The position numbers and the translations under genes are program-made. A model generated the notes under the pieces. The model worked only from the letters and a program-made list of their open reading frames with translations, had not been told where the DNA came from and searched no databases. Shown in pieces: positions 44,021 to 52,780 of a stretch of 64,000 nt of DNA. The DNA is from Paenibacillus rhizovicinus (GTDB lineage Bacteria; Bacillota; Bacilli; Paenibacillales; Paenibacillaceae). Location: assembly GCF_010365285.1 (NCBI RefSeq), contig NZ_CP048286.1, positions 372,001 to 436,000 on the forward strand, read 5' to 3'. Numbering within the stretch: position 1 is the first letter of the stretch; each line of letters starts with the position of its first letter.

Positions 44021-44689
44021 TTATTCTGCTGACGGCTGCTGTTTCAATTCTGCCAGCGACGCTTCGATTTCCGCCGTTAACGTCGGATCGAGATACTGCG
44101 GCGCGGACCGTTTGGCCGGCGCATTGAAATGATTCATGGCCTCAAGCTCCGCCTCGATCATCATCACCTTCTCCTCCGCGCGGGCAAACCCTCTGACGAT
44201 GCCGTCCGTCTGAAACGATACGACGCTCTGGTTCAGCTCCTTCAGGGAGCTGGCCACGTTAACCCGGGATTCGAGCAGCAGCCGGCGGTGATTGTACTCC
44301 TCCGATTGCACCAGCAGCTGGGCGATGCGCTCCTCGAGCACCTTCGATTGTTCTTGGATCGCGGCGTACTGCTCGCGGTAGACGGCCAGCTTCTTCTCCT
44401 GCAGCAGCTTCTCCTGCAGCGCCAGCTTCGCGATCTGGTCCTCGCCTTGGGCAACCGCAAGCTTCGCTTGGCGTTCCCGCTTCTCGACCGCCGACTCGGC
44501 ATTCGCGATCAGCGCGGCTTGCCGCTTCTCAATGAACAGTTGGCGCGCCAGCGCCTGCTGCCCCTTCTCCAGCTCGACGGTGAATTCCCGCATATATTGA
44601 TTGACCATGTTGAGCGGCTTCTCGCACTTATCGATCAGCCCGTTCGTTTCGGCCAGAAACACATCTTTGACACGTTTGAAGATACCCAT
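44021..44689 (-). CDS. pspA: PspA/IM30 family membrane-stress protein
   Basis: 222 residues from the ATG at 44689, one base after the upstream gene's stop. It starts MGIFKRVKDVFLAETNGLID as in PspA/LiaH and is almost entirely coiled coil (about 25-190: KRERQAKLAVAQGEDQIAKL, LQEKKLAVYREQYAAIQEQ). PspA-family proteins assemble on stressed membranes. Its partner gene encodes a two-helix membrane protein, and both sit behind an operator shared with the adjacent two-component system, so it is probably an envelope-stress effector. Confidence 0.93.
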   Translation of the reverse strand: MGIFKRVKDVFLAETNGLIDKCEKPLNMVNQYMREFTVELEKGQQALARQLFIEKRQAALIANAESAVEKRERQAKLAVAQGEDQIAKLALQEKLLQEKKLAVYREQYAAIQEQSKVLEERIAQLLVQSEEYNHRRLLLESRVNVASSLKELNQSVVSFQTDGIVRGFARAEEKVMMIEAELEAMNHFNAPAKRSAPQYLDPTLTAEIEASLAELKQQPSAE

Positions 44690-44690
44690 C

Positions 44691-45179
44691 TTACTTCGAC
44701 TCCTTCGTATGATTTTGCTGCATTTCCCATTGATCCAGGAAGTCCGATGCGCTTGGGATGCCGGCAAGCGCGTTGGCCCCGTCCGCGGCTCTCGGCCGTC
44801 TGCTTCGCTTGCTCATCCAGATCGCCAATAACAAGGCGATCAGAATCGCTCCGCCTACCGCTACGCCGGGACCAATGCCATGCTCATGCTCCCGCTCGAT
44901 GTGCATGCCGCCTGCTTTAAGCAACGGCGCTTGTTCCGGCACCGGCGGAACCGGTACGGCCGCATCTATGCCTGGAGCCGGCACGGTCTTGCCTTCGCCG
45001 CCCCTCATCTCGACCTTCATGTCGCCGGCAGGCCTGCCATGAAACTCCTGGCTAACCTTCACCACTTTGAAATCCGCACGGTCGTGCCTCTCCGCCGCCA
45101 GACTTAAGCCTGCACCGACAGCCACGGCGATGACGGTTACGAGCAGCGTTTTTTTCACCCAAGGTCTAATGCGTCTCAC
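44691..45179 (-). CDS. Membrane protein partner of PspA
   Basis: 162 residues from a GTG at 45179 (AAAGGATG site). An N-terminal helix (TLLVTVIAVAVGAGLSLAA) is followed by an outside Pro/His/Glu-rich segment (EREHEHGIGPG) and a second helix (VAVGGAILIALLLAIWM) that leads to a basic cytoplasmic tail and a C-terminal amphipathic stretch (SASDFLDQWEMQQNHTKES). No family is recognised. It may recruit PspA to the membrane or sense envelope damage, by analogy with LiaI/LiaF-type partners (inference). Confidence 0.78.
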   Translation of the reverse strand: MRRIRPWVKKTLLVTVIAVAVGAGLSLAAERHDRADFKVVKVSQEFHGRPAGDMKVEMRGGEGKTVPAPGIDAAVPVPPVPEQAPLLKAGGMHIEREHEHGIGPGVAVGGAILIALLLAIWMSKRSRRPRAADGANALAGIPSASDFLDQWEMQQNHTKESK

Positions 45180-45225
45180 GCTTGAATCATCCTTTCAGAT
45201 CAGTGTTCTTGTCTCTACGGTACCA

Positions 45226-45258
45226 ACTATAATGTTGAATGGTAAAAGTACGGTAAAG
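45226..45258 (-). promoter_or_regulatory. Response-regulator direct repeat and -10 of the pspA operon
   Basis: GGTAAAAGTACGGTAAA at 45241-45257 reads on the minus strand as two TTTACC units 11 bases apart, one helical turn, as OmpR-class regulators prefer. A -10-like TATAGT (45226-45231) follows 9 bases after the proximal unit. The same element lies before the two-component operon at 47380-47396. Confidence 0.75.
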
Positions 45259-45292
45259 AAAGCGAAACTTATCCGTTCTTATCGCCGGGCAC

Positions 45293-45330
45293 AAAAAATC
45301 CCTTCCTCTTCGGCTTCCCGAGAGAAAGGG
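45293..45330 (-). terminator. Terminator of the two-component operon
   Basis: CCCTT..AAGGG arms with an inner CTC/CCGA-GAG helix, followed by six T on the minus strand. It separates the kinase gene from the pspA promoter. Confidence 0.75.
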
Positions 45331-45350
45331 CCGTTCGCCTGCTTCTACCG

Positions 45351-46661
45351 CTACGCCGGAAACTCGACCGAGAAGGTACTTCCCTTCCCCGGCATGCTCT
45401 CGAGCACAACCGAGCCCCGATGGGCGATCACGATTTGCTTCGCGATCGCGAGTCCGAGCCCCGCGCTGCCTTCCTCGCGCGAACGATGCTTCTCGACCCG
45501 GTAGAAACGGTCGAAGATGCGCGGCTGATCCGCTTCGGCAATGCCGATGCCGCTGTCCCGGACAATGATTCGCCATTGCCTCGGGTTAGGGTCAAGGCCG
45601 ACGTCAACCTTGCCTCCTTCGGGCGTATACTTGATCGCGTTATCCAGCAGGATATAAACCAGCTGCTTCAGCTTCTCCGGATCGCCCTTCACGGTCAGCG
45701 TATCCGGCAGCATCTTCCGCAGCGTGATCGCCTTCTTCTGCGCAACCCCTTCGAAGGCAAGCACCCATTGGCGGAGCTTCGGCACAATGTCGAACGCGCC
45801 CATCTCGAACTCGACCGAGCCTGCGTCCGACCGGGCAAGCAGCAGCAGATGCTGTACCATGCGGGTCATCCGGCCAATCTCTTCCTTCATATCCGCTACG
45901 ACTTCCTTCGAATACGGCGTTATGGTATCCCCGTTCTCCAGCTCGATCACATCGAGGGACGTGTTCATGATGCTGAGCGGCGTCCTCAGTTCATGGGAAG
46001 CATCCGCCAGAAATTGCTGCTGCTGCTTGAAGGACTGCTGTATCGGAACCATCGCTTTCTTGGACATCGAGGAGCTGAGCTTCACGGCTGCGATGATGAA
46101 AACAATCAGGATCATCATGAACACGATGAGCAGATTGCGGAGAATATCCCAGTAAAAGGTGACATCCTTCGCGGCATAGATCGTAGCAGCCCCGTTCGTC
46201 GTCATGATCCGATGCGCGCCTATGAAGAGCAGACGGTCGCCGGTCCGGATCATAAGCTCCCCATAGCGCTGCTCCTGTTCGGGCTGCCAGCGCAAACGGA
46301 ATGAATCGCCGTCCGGGCGCCACTTCTCGATCTGCGCCAAATTGCGGTCGCCAAGCTCAGGGATTGCCTTGCTTTGAGCCAGCACTTGACCGCTCTTATC
46401 CAGCACGTAGAAGAAGTACAAATCATCGCTGGTGCTGTTCTCCAAATCCGGAATGACGACACGGCCGTCCTGCGTCGCATACATGGTCGCGCGAAGCGAA
46501 TTGCTCTGCTCCCGGTACCCCATGAAGATGAAGAAAATCGATACGATGACCGAGAATAACGCTAGAAACAGAATGATGAGCCACGTATAGGTAACCGTGA
46601 GCTTCCTCTGCGTGTATTGGAACAGGTCGCGTTTCTTCCCTTTTCTAAGCGTCCATTTCAA
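45351..46661 (-). CDS. Membrane sensor histidine kinase (envelope stress candidate)
   Basis: 436 residues. Membrane helices lie at about 20-49 and 172-195, with an external sensor domain of about 120 residues between them (contains LYFFYVLDKSGQVLAQSKAI, PAS-like). HisKA motif FLADASHELRTPLSIMNTSL puts the phosphate on His223. The ATPase part has NAIKYTPEGG, DSGIGIAEADQPRIFDRFY and SAGLGLAIAK. Its start lies 17 bp inside the regulator gene. It is the cognate partner of that regulator. The PspA operon downstream carries the same operator, so the system probably reports envelope damage. Confidence 0.92.
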   Translation of the reverse strand: MKWTLRKGKKRDLFQYTQRKLTVTYTWLIILFLALFSVIVSIFFIFMGYREQSNSLRATMYATQDGRVVIPDLENSTSDDLYFFYVLDKSGQVLAQSKAIPELGDRNLAQIEKWRPDGDSFRLRWQPEQEQRYGELMIRTGDRLLFIGAHRIMTTNGAATIYAAKDVTFYWDILRNLLIVFMMILIVFIIAAVKLSSSMSKKAMVPIQQSFKQQQQFLADASHELRTPLSIMNTSLDVIELENGDTITPYSKEVVADMKEEIGRMTRMVQHLLLLARSDAGSVEFEMGAFDIVPKLRQWVLAFEGVAQKKAITLRKMLPDTLTVKGDPEKLKQLVYILLDNAIKYTPEGGKVDVGLDPNPRQWRIIVRDSGIGIAEADQPRIFDRFYRVEKHRSREEGSAGLGLAIAKQIVIAHRGSVVLESMPGKGSTFSVEFPA

Positions 46662-47337
46662 ACCGGTAGCCTACCCCCCTGATGCTCTGAATGACGGGCT
46701 CTTCCCCGGAATCGTCCAGCTTGTCCCGAAGCATCTTCACGGTAACATCCACGTTCTTATAGGAGACATCGCTGCCGATCCCCCAGATGCGATCGAGAAT
46801 CGCCTCTCTCGTCAGCACGTTGCCGGTATTCTGCAGGAAGAAATCGAGCAGCTGATATTCCCTTGGGCTAAGCGGAACCTCCGCGCCGTCCCGCGATAGC
46901 TGGTGCGAGGTTCGATTAAGCTTGAACCGCCGGAACGTCACGATATCCGACTGCCTCGGGGCGAAATTCCGCCGTGCCAGCACGCGAAGCCGGGCGAGCA
47001 GCTCGTCCATCTCGAAAGGCTTCGTCAGATAGTCGTCCGCTCCTGCATCGAGACCGAAGATTTTATCTTGCAGCGAGTCCTTGGCCGTCAAGAGGATGAT
47101 GGCATGTCCGTAATTGTCGCTCCGCAGCCGCTTGCAGATGTCTACGCCGTCCATGAGCGGCATCATCCAGTCCAGGATGAGCACGTCATAGGCCGAGCCG
47201 CGGGCATAATCGAGCGCGTCCTCGCCGTTCTCCACCCAATCGACGTGATAGCCGCCTTTCTTCTCCAGCATATATTTGACAAGCTTGCCGAGCTTCTTAT
47301 CATCTTCCGCCAGCAAAATATTCACCTTAACGCCCAC
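46645..47337 (-). CDS. OmpR-family response regulator
   Basis: 230 residues from a GTG at 47337 (AGGGGCG site); a second in-frame GTG at 47325 is also possible. The receiver domain has the acidic pair EDD at residues 11-13, phospho-acceptor Asp56 in LILDWMMP and Lys in LTKPFEMDELLAR. The winged-helix effector domain has SPREYQLLDFFLQN and KNVDVTVKMLRDKLD. It likely binds TTTACC direct repeats in its own promoter and before the PspA operon. Confidence 0.93.
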   Translation of the reverse strand: MGVKVNILLAEDDKKLGKLVKYMLEKKGGYHVDWVENGEDALDYARGSAYDVLILDWMMPLMDGVDICKRLRSDNYGHAIILLTAKDSLQDKIFGLDAGADDYLTKPFEMDELLARLRVLARRNFAPRQSDIVTFRRFKLNRTSHQLSRDGAEVPLSPREYQLLDFFLQNTGNVLTREAILDRIWGIGSDVSYKNVDVTVKMLRDKLDDSGEEPVIQSIRGVGYRFEMDA

Positions 47338-47363
47338 CGCCCCTACATGCGAAATAATAGGTT

Positions 47364-47397
47364 AGTATACCAAACCAACGGTAAAAGTACGGTAAAA
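47364..47397 (-). promoter_or_regulatory. Autoregulatory direct repeat and -10 of the two-component operon
   Basis: GGTAAAAGTACGGTAAA at 47380-47396 is identical over 17 bases to the site at 45241-45257. A -10-like TATACT (47364-47369) follows 10 bases after the proximal unit on the minus strand. Confidence 0.78.
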
Positions 47398-47491
47398 TAT
47401 TTATATAGACGCGAAACGTTTCGGTTTATTCCGTTTCAGCGGGTTTGCAGTTATCGGTAATTACGCCGGCTCATGCCCGAATATGCAAATA

Positions 47492-47526
47492 AAGACCTTT
47501 CCTTCTGCCGCTGAAGGAGAGGTCTT
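47492..47526 (-). terminator. Terminator of nagA
   Basis: AAGACCT and AGGTCTT arms enclosing TCCTTC/GAAGGA, about 33 bases downstream of the nagA stop; the minus strand continues TTATTTGC. Confidence 0.7.
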
Positions 47527-47558
47527 AGTCATTATTTTGTCCGCTGCAACGTGAAATG

Positions 47559-48722
47559 TCATCTTACGCAGCGATAGACGATTTCCCCATCCACCATGGT
47601 CCATAAAACGTTGAAACAATCATCCATCAGTACAAGATCCGCATCCATTCCTGGTGCGATTCTGCCTTTGCGGGTCATGCCTAGCACGGTTGCCGGTGTC
47701 TCCGTTGCCATTCGGACAGCGTCCTTCAAAGGGATCCCGGCTTGAACGGTTTTGGCCAAAGCTTCATTCATTGTTACCGTACTGGAAGCAAGCGTGCCAT
47801 CTTCAAGCTTAGCGACGCCTTGCGAAACCGTAACCCGATGACCACCGAAAAGATAGCTGCCATCCCCTAACCCCATGGCTTGAAGCGCATCGGTAATAAG
47901 CACCATCTTATCGGCCCCCTTCTCGCGGTAAAGCATGCGTACGATCGCGGGATGAAGATGAACGCCGTCAACGATGGCTTGAACGCTCACATGGTCTTCT
48001 TCAAAAGCGGCAACAACGACTCCCGGCTCTCGGTGATGGATCGGACGCATGCCGTTGAAGCAATGGGTCACATGGCTTGCCCCGCATTGAAACGCTTGCC
48101 GAGCCTCCTCATACGTTGCGTCGGAATGGGCCACGGAGACGACGATGCCTTGTTCCTTCAAGAACGAGACCATCTCCATGCCTCCGGGAAGTTCGGGCGC
48201 CAAGGTCACCATGCGGATTAACTGCCCCGCATTCTCAAGAATCGCCTTCATTTCATCCACATTCGGATGTCGCAAGTAACGTTCGTTCTGCATGCCTTTG
48301 CGCTTCGCATTCAGATAAGGGCCTTCGATGTGTACGCCTGCGATTCGAGCTCCTTGTTCCTTCCCGATGAACCGGGAAACGCTGGACAGCATGCCCATCA
48401 GGTCATCCATCGAGGAGGATACGGAAGTCGCCAAGAATGACGTGCATCCTGTTCTGGCGCAGGCATGGGATACCGCTTCCAGGCTTTGAAGCGTACCGTC
48501 CATCATATCGAATCCGTCTGCGCCGTGAATATGGACATCGATCATGCCCGGAATGAGCAATTGGCCTTTGCCGTCGACTTCCATTCCCGATTCGCAGGCA
48601 GCAAAACGATCTTCGCGATCATGGCAAATTTCGGTTATTTGACCATCCCGGATGAGGACATCGCTCCATACCGGCTCGGTTTCACTCAACAAACGGACAT
48701 TCCGGATTATACATACGGACAT
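47559..48722 (-). CDS. nagA: N-acetylglucosamine-6-phosphate deacetylase NagA
   Basis: 387 residues from the ATG at 48722, just after an AAGGAG site; the longer open frame upstream lacks family sequence. It is an amidohydrolase with DVHIHGADGFDMMDG, HIEGPYLNAKRKG, VSVAHSDATYEEA, HCFNGMRPIHHREPG and LITDAL, all NagA blocks. It converts GlcNAc-6-P to GlcN-6-P and acetate. No nagB is adjacent. Its place at the end of the wall-sugar region fits the product made by MurQ or by the kinase. Confidence 0.95.
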   Translation of the reverse strand: MSVCIIRNVRLLSETEPVWSDVLIRDGQITEICHDREDRFAACESGMEVDGKGQLLIPGMIDVHIHGADGFDMMDGTLQSLEAVSHACARTGCTSFLATSVSSSMDDLMGMLSSVSRFIGKEQGARIAGVHIEGPYLNAKRKGMQNERYLRHPNVDEMKAILENAGQLIRMVTLAPELPGGMEMVSFLKEQGIVVSVAHSDATYEEARQAFQCGASHVTHCFNGMRPIHHREPGVVVAAFEEDHVSVQAIVDGVHLHPAIVRMLYREKGADKMVLITDALQAMGLGDGSYLFGGHRVTVSQGVAKLEDGTLASSTVTMNEALAKTVQAGIPLKDAVRMATETPATVLGMTRKGRIAPGMDADLVLMDDCFNVLWTMVDGEIVYRCVR

Positions 48723-48941
48723 TTCATGCCCACTCCTTCCTATCGTTAATAAATTGCGCTGGCCATATAGACCCAATCTTCTTCTCTTCAGCAGCACCGG
48801 CTCATCCTCGTGCATCATTTGAAACATCGTCCGGCGGCCGCGGACATGGGGATATCAGCCGCTCATGTACGAGCTTATACCGATTTACAATATTCTTCAA
48901 GAGATTCAACTATCCTGCAACCCGTGTGCATAACGAAAAAT

Positions 48942-48969
48942 GGAGCAAATTGCCGCGGCAATCTGCTCC
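48942..48969 (-). terminator. Terminator of the ABC transporter operon
   Basis: GGAGCAAATTGCCG pairs with CGGCAATCTGCTCC; the single mismatch is a G-U pair only on the minus strand. Five T follow on that strand. It lies about 40 bases downstream of the binding-protein stop and resembles the hairpin at 21996-22023. Confidence 0.88.
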
Positions 48970-49007
48970 AAAATGCATGGTTCTATCGTATTCGTATGAG
49001 GACCTGT

Positions 49008-50522
49008 TTACTTTTTACCCGCAACGTAAGCATCATACTGTGTCTGGGCTTCTTTCTGAACAGCTCTGATGCCCGCCGCTTCCAGTTCCTTCATCATCTT
49101 CGGCAATGTAGTCGCGGGATCAAGCGTTCCGGTATTAAGTCCGACTGTGTACTTATCTGCAACAACTTTGACGGCAGCGACCTGTGCAGATACTTTGGAA
49201 ATATCGAAAGCAAAGCCGATCGAATTCGTAGCTTTCAGATCCTTATAACTATCGAAAATGACATTCCACATTTTGGGGTCTACTTTGACTCCGTCAGCGG
49301 CCTCTACCGTGCTCAGAGAGTAAGAACCTTGGGAGAATGCCCATGGCGCATAGTTATCACGGCCAGCTTGCGTCCGAACGGCAAGACCTTCATCATTCTT
49401 ATTCCAATGTACGCCCGGTATACCATAACGGAGAATGTCCCGATATTCTTGATTGGTGTTGATCAATTCTTGAAGCTTGAGCGCTTCGTCGATATGCTTG
49501 GAGTTCGCATTAATCGCATTCATCGAACCGCGGATGGAAGCGGTAGAGAGGTACGGGCCGCTGTATTTGGAAATTAACTGCGTGTACCCGTCGCCGCCGG
49601 ACCAGATCGCATCCGCTCCATAGAAGCCTTGGCCATTCTTGATGGCAGAATATTTGCCTACATCGTCAACGGTAGCTGCATCCTTGTTGATGTATCCGGC
49701 CTCGTACCATTTGTGCAGCGCTGTAAGACGGTTGGTAAGATCAGGATGCTCATACGTGACCACGATTTTGTTTTCGTCGGCTGTTCCGATCGCGGAATAT
49801 GGAATTCCGATCATGGCATCGTTATTAATCATGTCAAAGCTGCTAGCTATTCCCGCAAACCCGGCCTTAGTCAGCTTCAACGGATATTCCGCATCTTTTG
49901 CAGCTGCATCGCCGGCTGTATTCGCATCCTTTGCAGCCTTGAGGAAAGGTTCGATATCAAAGAAATCCATTTTATCATTGACTGTCATCTTCAAGTCATC
50001 TACGAACAGAGCCTTATCGAAGCGCCAGTAAATTTCCGCGGCATAGTCCTTCTTGACCGGAATGGCATAAATCTTGTCGTTTACTTTAGCGCCATCCCAT
50101 ACCACTTGAGGCATGGTCTCATAAAGTGCCGGGGTCAAGTTCTTCACTTTGTCGGTGATGTCCGCAAAATAGCCTGCCAGCGCTTGAACGGCATAGTTAT
50201 TGAACCATTCGCAAGTAAACACCATATCCCACTTCTCGCCGGACGATAGGGCAAGTTTCGTCTTGGCATCATCATAGTAAACGGTCTTCACCTTGACATT
50301 GATAGCCGGGACGGAGATCTTGTTGAGCGCTTCTTCGACTTTGGCCTCATCGACAGGAACTTTGCCTGGGTCGCCCATAATCCAGATCAACTCTACAGGA
50401 TCTTTCCCATTCTTCGAACCGCCATCTGAATTAGCAGAATTATCAGCGTTATTATTGCTGCCGCACCCCGCTACTGCGATCAAACCGCATGCCAATGACA
50501 GAGCTAATGCTTTCTTTTTCAT
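49008..50522 (-). CDS. Extracellular sugar-binding lipoprotein (CUT1 ABC)
   Basis: 504 residues from the ATG at 50522 (GAGGAGGG site). The lipobox LIAVAGC precedes a Ser/Asn/Asp-rich spacer (GSNNNADNSANSDGGSKNGK). The solute-binding fold then begins PVELIWIMGDPGKVPVDEAK, like LplA/YtcQ-type binding proteins with the LplB/LplC permeases upstream. Ligand unknown; the surrounding MurNAc/GlcNAc genes suggest an amino sugar or a muropeptide (inference). Confidence 0.9.
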   Translation of the reverse strand: MKKKALALSLACGLIAVAGCGSNNNADNSANSDGGSKNGKDPVELIWIMGDPGKVPVDEAKVEEALNKISVPAINVKVKTVYYDDAKTKLALSSGEKWDMVFTCEWFNNYAVQALAGYFADITDKVKNLTPALYETMPQVVWDGAKVNDKIYAIPVKKDYAAEIYWRFDKALFVDDLKMTVNDKMDFFDIEPFLKAAKDANTAGDAAAKDAEYPLKLTKAGFAGIASSFDMINNDAMIGIPYSAIGTADENKIVVTYEHPDLTNRLTALHKWYEAGYINKDAATVDDVGKYSAIKNGQGFYGADAIWSGGDGYTQLISKYSGPYLSTASIRGSMNAINANSKHIDEALKLQELINTNQEYRDILRYGIPGVHWNKNDEGLAVRTQAGRDNYAPWAFSQGSYSLSTVEAADGVKVDPKMWNVIFDSYKDLKATNSIGFAFDISKVSAQVAAVKVVADKYTVGLNTGTLDPATTLPKMMKELEAAGIRAVQKEAQTQYDAYVAGKK

Positions 50523-50578
50523 AGATACCCTCCTCATTATATTTGCCGGAATATTCCGGGTATATCTTCTTCTGAAGC

Positions 50579-51508
50579 CTATCCCTTCACTGCTCCAATC
50601 GTTAAGCCAGAGATAAAATATCTCTGAAAGAACGGATAGGAAAGGGCAATCGGAACCACTACGAGCATGACGATCGCCATACGCATGGATTCGGTTGGAA
50701 GTTCGGCGGTCGAGCTGCCCGCTGACAGGTACTGGGCGCTGCGGCTCAGAAACTCCATGTTTTTCTCTATGCTGATCAGTACATATTGCAACGGATATAA
50801 ATCCTGATGGCTGGACTGTATGTACAGCAACGCGGTGAACCAATCATTCCAATAACCAAAAGAAAGAAATAATCCTATGGTTGCCAGCACGGGCAGAGAG
50901 ATGGGCAGGACAATGTTAAAGAAAATTCTCAATTGACTCGCACCGTCAATCTTGGCAGATTCAATAACGGAGTCAGGGACCGTCGTTTGAAAGAAAGTCC
51001 GGATAATGATGATGTAAAAAGAAGATACGGCAAGAGGCAAAATCAAAGCCCAATAGGTGTTCGTAAGGTGCAGCATCTGGGTATTGACCAGATAGGACGG
51101 AACCAGGCCGCCGCCAAATAACATAGGAATGAAGATATAAATCGTAAAAAACTTTTTCAATTTAAAGGTTGGACGGGATAACACATAACCCATGGCTGCA
51201 TTGAGAAACAGACCTATAATTGTTCCGGCCACCGTAACAAAGATCGAGACAAAAATTGCACTGCCGATGGATCTGCGCTCATGCCACAAATAGGTGTATG
51301 AATCAAACGACCACTGCTTCGGAAAGAAGCTATAGCCTATTTTCTGTATAGACTCGCTGGACGAGAGAGAAATAATAGCGACAAATAGAAGTGGAATGAC
51401 GCACATCAACGCAAGGACGATAAACACTAAAGTGAAGATGATGTTCGTCGGAATGGATACACGGTTGAATCTCTCCATTGCGCTCAAATCTCTCCGACTA
51501 ATTTGCAT
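50579..51508 (-). CDS. CUT1 ABC permease, LplC/YtcP-like
   Basis: 309 residues with about six membrane helices. The EAA loop ESAKIDGASQLRIFFNIVLPISLP contacts the ATPase. The end GLTIGAVKG is characteristic of LplC-type permeases. It lies 19 bases after the LplB-like gene. No ATPase gene is nearby, so a shared MsmX-type ATPase is expected. Confidence 0.93.
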   Translation of the reverse strand: MQISRRDLSAMERFNRVSIPTNIIFTLVFIVLALMCVIPLLFVAIISLSSSESIQKIGYSFFPKQWSFDSYTYLWHERRSIGSAIFVSIFVTVAGTIIGLFLNAAMGYVLSRPTFKLKKFFTIYIFIPMLFGGGLVPSYLVNTQMLHLTNTYWALILPLAVSSFYIIIIRTFFQTTVPDSVIESAKIDGASQLRIFFNIVLPISLPVLATIGLFLSFGYWNDWFTALLYIQSSHQDLYPLQYVLISIEKNMEFLSRSAQYLSAGSSTAELPTESMRMAIVMLVVVPIALSYPFFQRYFISGLTIGAVKG

Positions 51509-51527
51509 TCATATCCCTTCTTTCGGC

Positions 51528-52460
51528 TTAAAATAGCGAATTTTCGGCGTTTATTTTCTTCACGACCCAGTTGGCTGCCAGAATAACGATCAGGCCGCAC
51601 ACCGACTGTAACACGCCGGCTGCGGAAGCAAATCCGATATTGTTGAGACCCGTAAGCGCTTTGTACACGTACACATCAATGGTTTGCGTGACATCGACCA
51701 GCGGACCCGAGTTACGCGGAACCTGATAGAATAAACCGAAATCGCTGGAAAAAATACGTCCAATCGCTAGAATAAACAAGATGATGATGATCGGCTGCAA
51801 CATCGGCAACGTGATGAATCTAACCTGTTGCCTTTTCGAGGCGCCATCGATGATAGCGGCTTCGTACAAGGATTCATCGATTCCGGATATGCTGGCTAAA
51901 TAGACGACCATGCCATACCCTATCGATTTCCAAAGATAGACGAATACCAGAAAATAAGGCCAGTATTTCGGCTCCATGTACCATTGAATTTCTTCTTTAC
52001 CATAGTGTTCCATTATGTTGCTGACCAGGCCGTTTTCGGAGCTTAGGAAAGCAAATACAAAATAACTTACCACTACAAAGGAAAGGAAGTGCGGAAGAAA
52101 CATAGCGGTCTGTGACCATTTCCGCATCCTTTTGGAATGCAGTTGGGTCATCATGATAGCTAACGCGACCGTGATAACGGTGCCCAATAGAATAAAAACA
52201 ACATTGTATAAAATCGTATTTCGGAACATGATCCAGGCATCCGGGGTCATAAAGAGAAATTTGAAATTGTCGATGCCTACGAATTTGCTCTTCAGCAAAC
52301 TTCCGATAAATCCGTGACCCGCCATGGGCCTGTACTGTTTAAAGGCAATAATGACCCCGAACATCGGTATGTAGCAGAAGGCAAGAAACCATAATGCAGT
52401 AGGCAAAGCCAGCAGTGCTAATTCGGAATCATCTTTGCTAAACCGTCGCTTTTTCCGCAA
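51528..52460 (-). CDS. CUT1 ABC permease, LplB-like
   Basis: 310 residues from a TTG at 52460 with GAGGAGG about 9 nt upstream; the 60 residues upstream in frame do not look like protein of this family. Six helices, with the EAA loop EAAIIDGASKRQQVRFITLP. It forms the membrane channel with the LplC-like permease. Confidence 0.88.
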   Translation of the reverse strand: MRKKRRFSKDDSELALLALPTALWFLAFCYIPMFGVIIAFKQYRPMAGHGFIGSLLKSKFVGIDNFKFLFMTPDAWIMFRNTILYNVVFILLGTVITVALAIMMTQLHSKRMRKWSQTAMFLPHFLSFVVVSYFVFAFLSSENGLVSNIMEHYGKEEIQWYMEPKYWPYFLVFVYLWKSIGYGMVVYLASISGIDESLYEAAIIDGASKRQQVRFITLPMLQPIIIILFILAIGRIFSSDFGLFYQVPRNSGPLVDVTQTIDVYVYKALTGLNNIGFASAAGVLQSVCGLIVILAANWVVKKINAENSLF

Positions 52461-52780
52461 ATAAGTCAGCCTCCTCGCAGTCGAATGAGATGCGATCCCG
52501 TAAACAAAGCGATGAACCGTAGTTATGGAATTTGTCGGCGCAGAAATTGCTGGTTGAATGAAGCCTTGGAGGGAGAGAGAACCGTTAGGAGAATGATGAT
52601 GGATCGTGCGGGAGATAAACGCTTGTAGGTCACGATACATTCATGTTAAGTTACATTACGTATCGTGTTATAAGAATGAATATATACGAACAACAATCGA
52701 TAATCAAGCTATTTTCCATTTATTGCAACAGCGCGAGCCGAGTTTTCAAAACGCATAGTCGCTGCATTTCTACAACCTAT
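52461..52780. other. Leader region of the ABC transporter operon
   Basis: No gene is supported. It holds an inverted repeat CACGATAC-N21-GTATCGTG (52631-52667), which may be the operator of an unknown sugar-responsive regulator. No MurR-type palindrome is visible here. Confidence 0.5.
52631..52667. promoter_or_regulatory. Inverted repeat upstream of the ABC operon
   Basis: CACGATAC at 52631-52638 and GTATCGTG at 52660-52667 are exact reverse complements 21 bases apart, about 170-205 bases upstream of the LplB-like start. Two operator half-sites on one DNA face are plausible. Confidence 0.5.
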
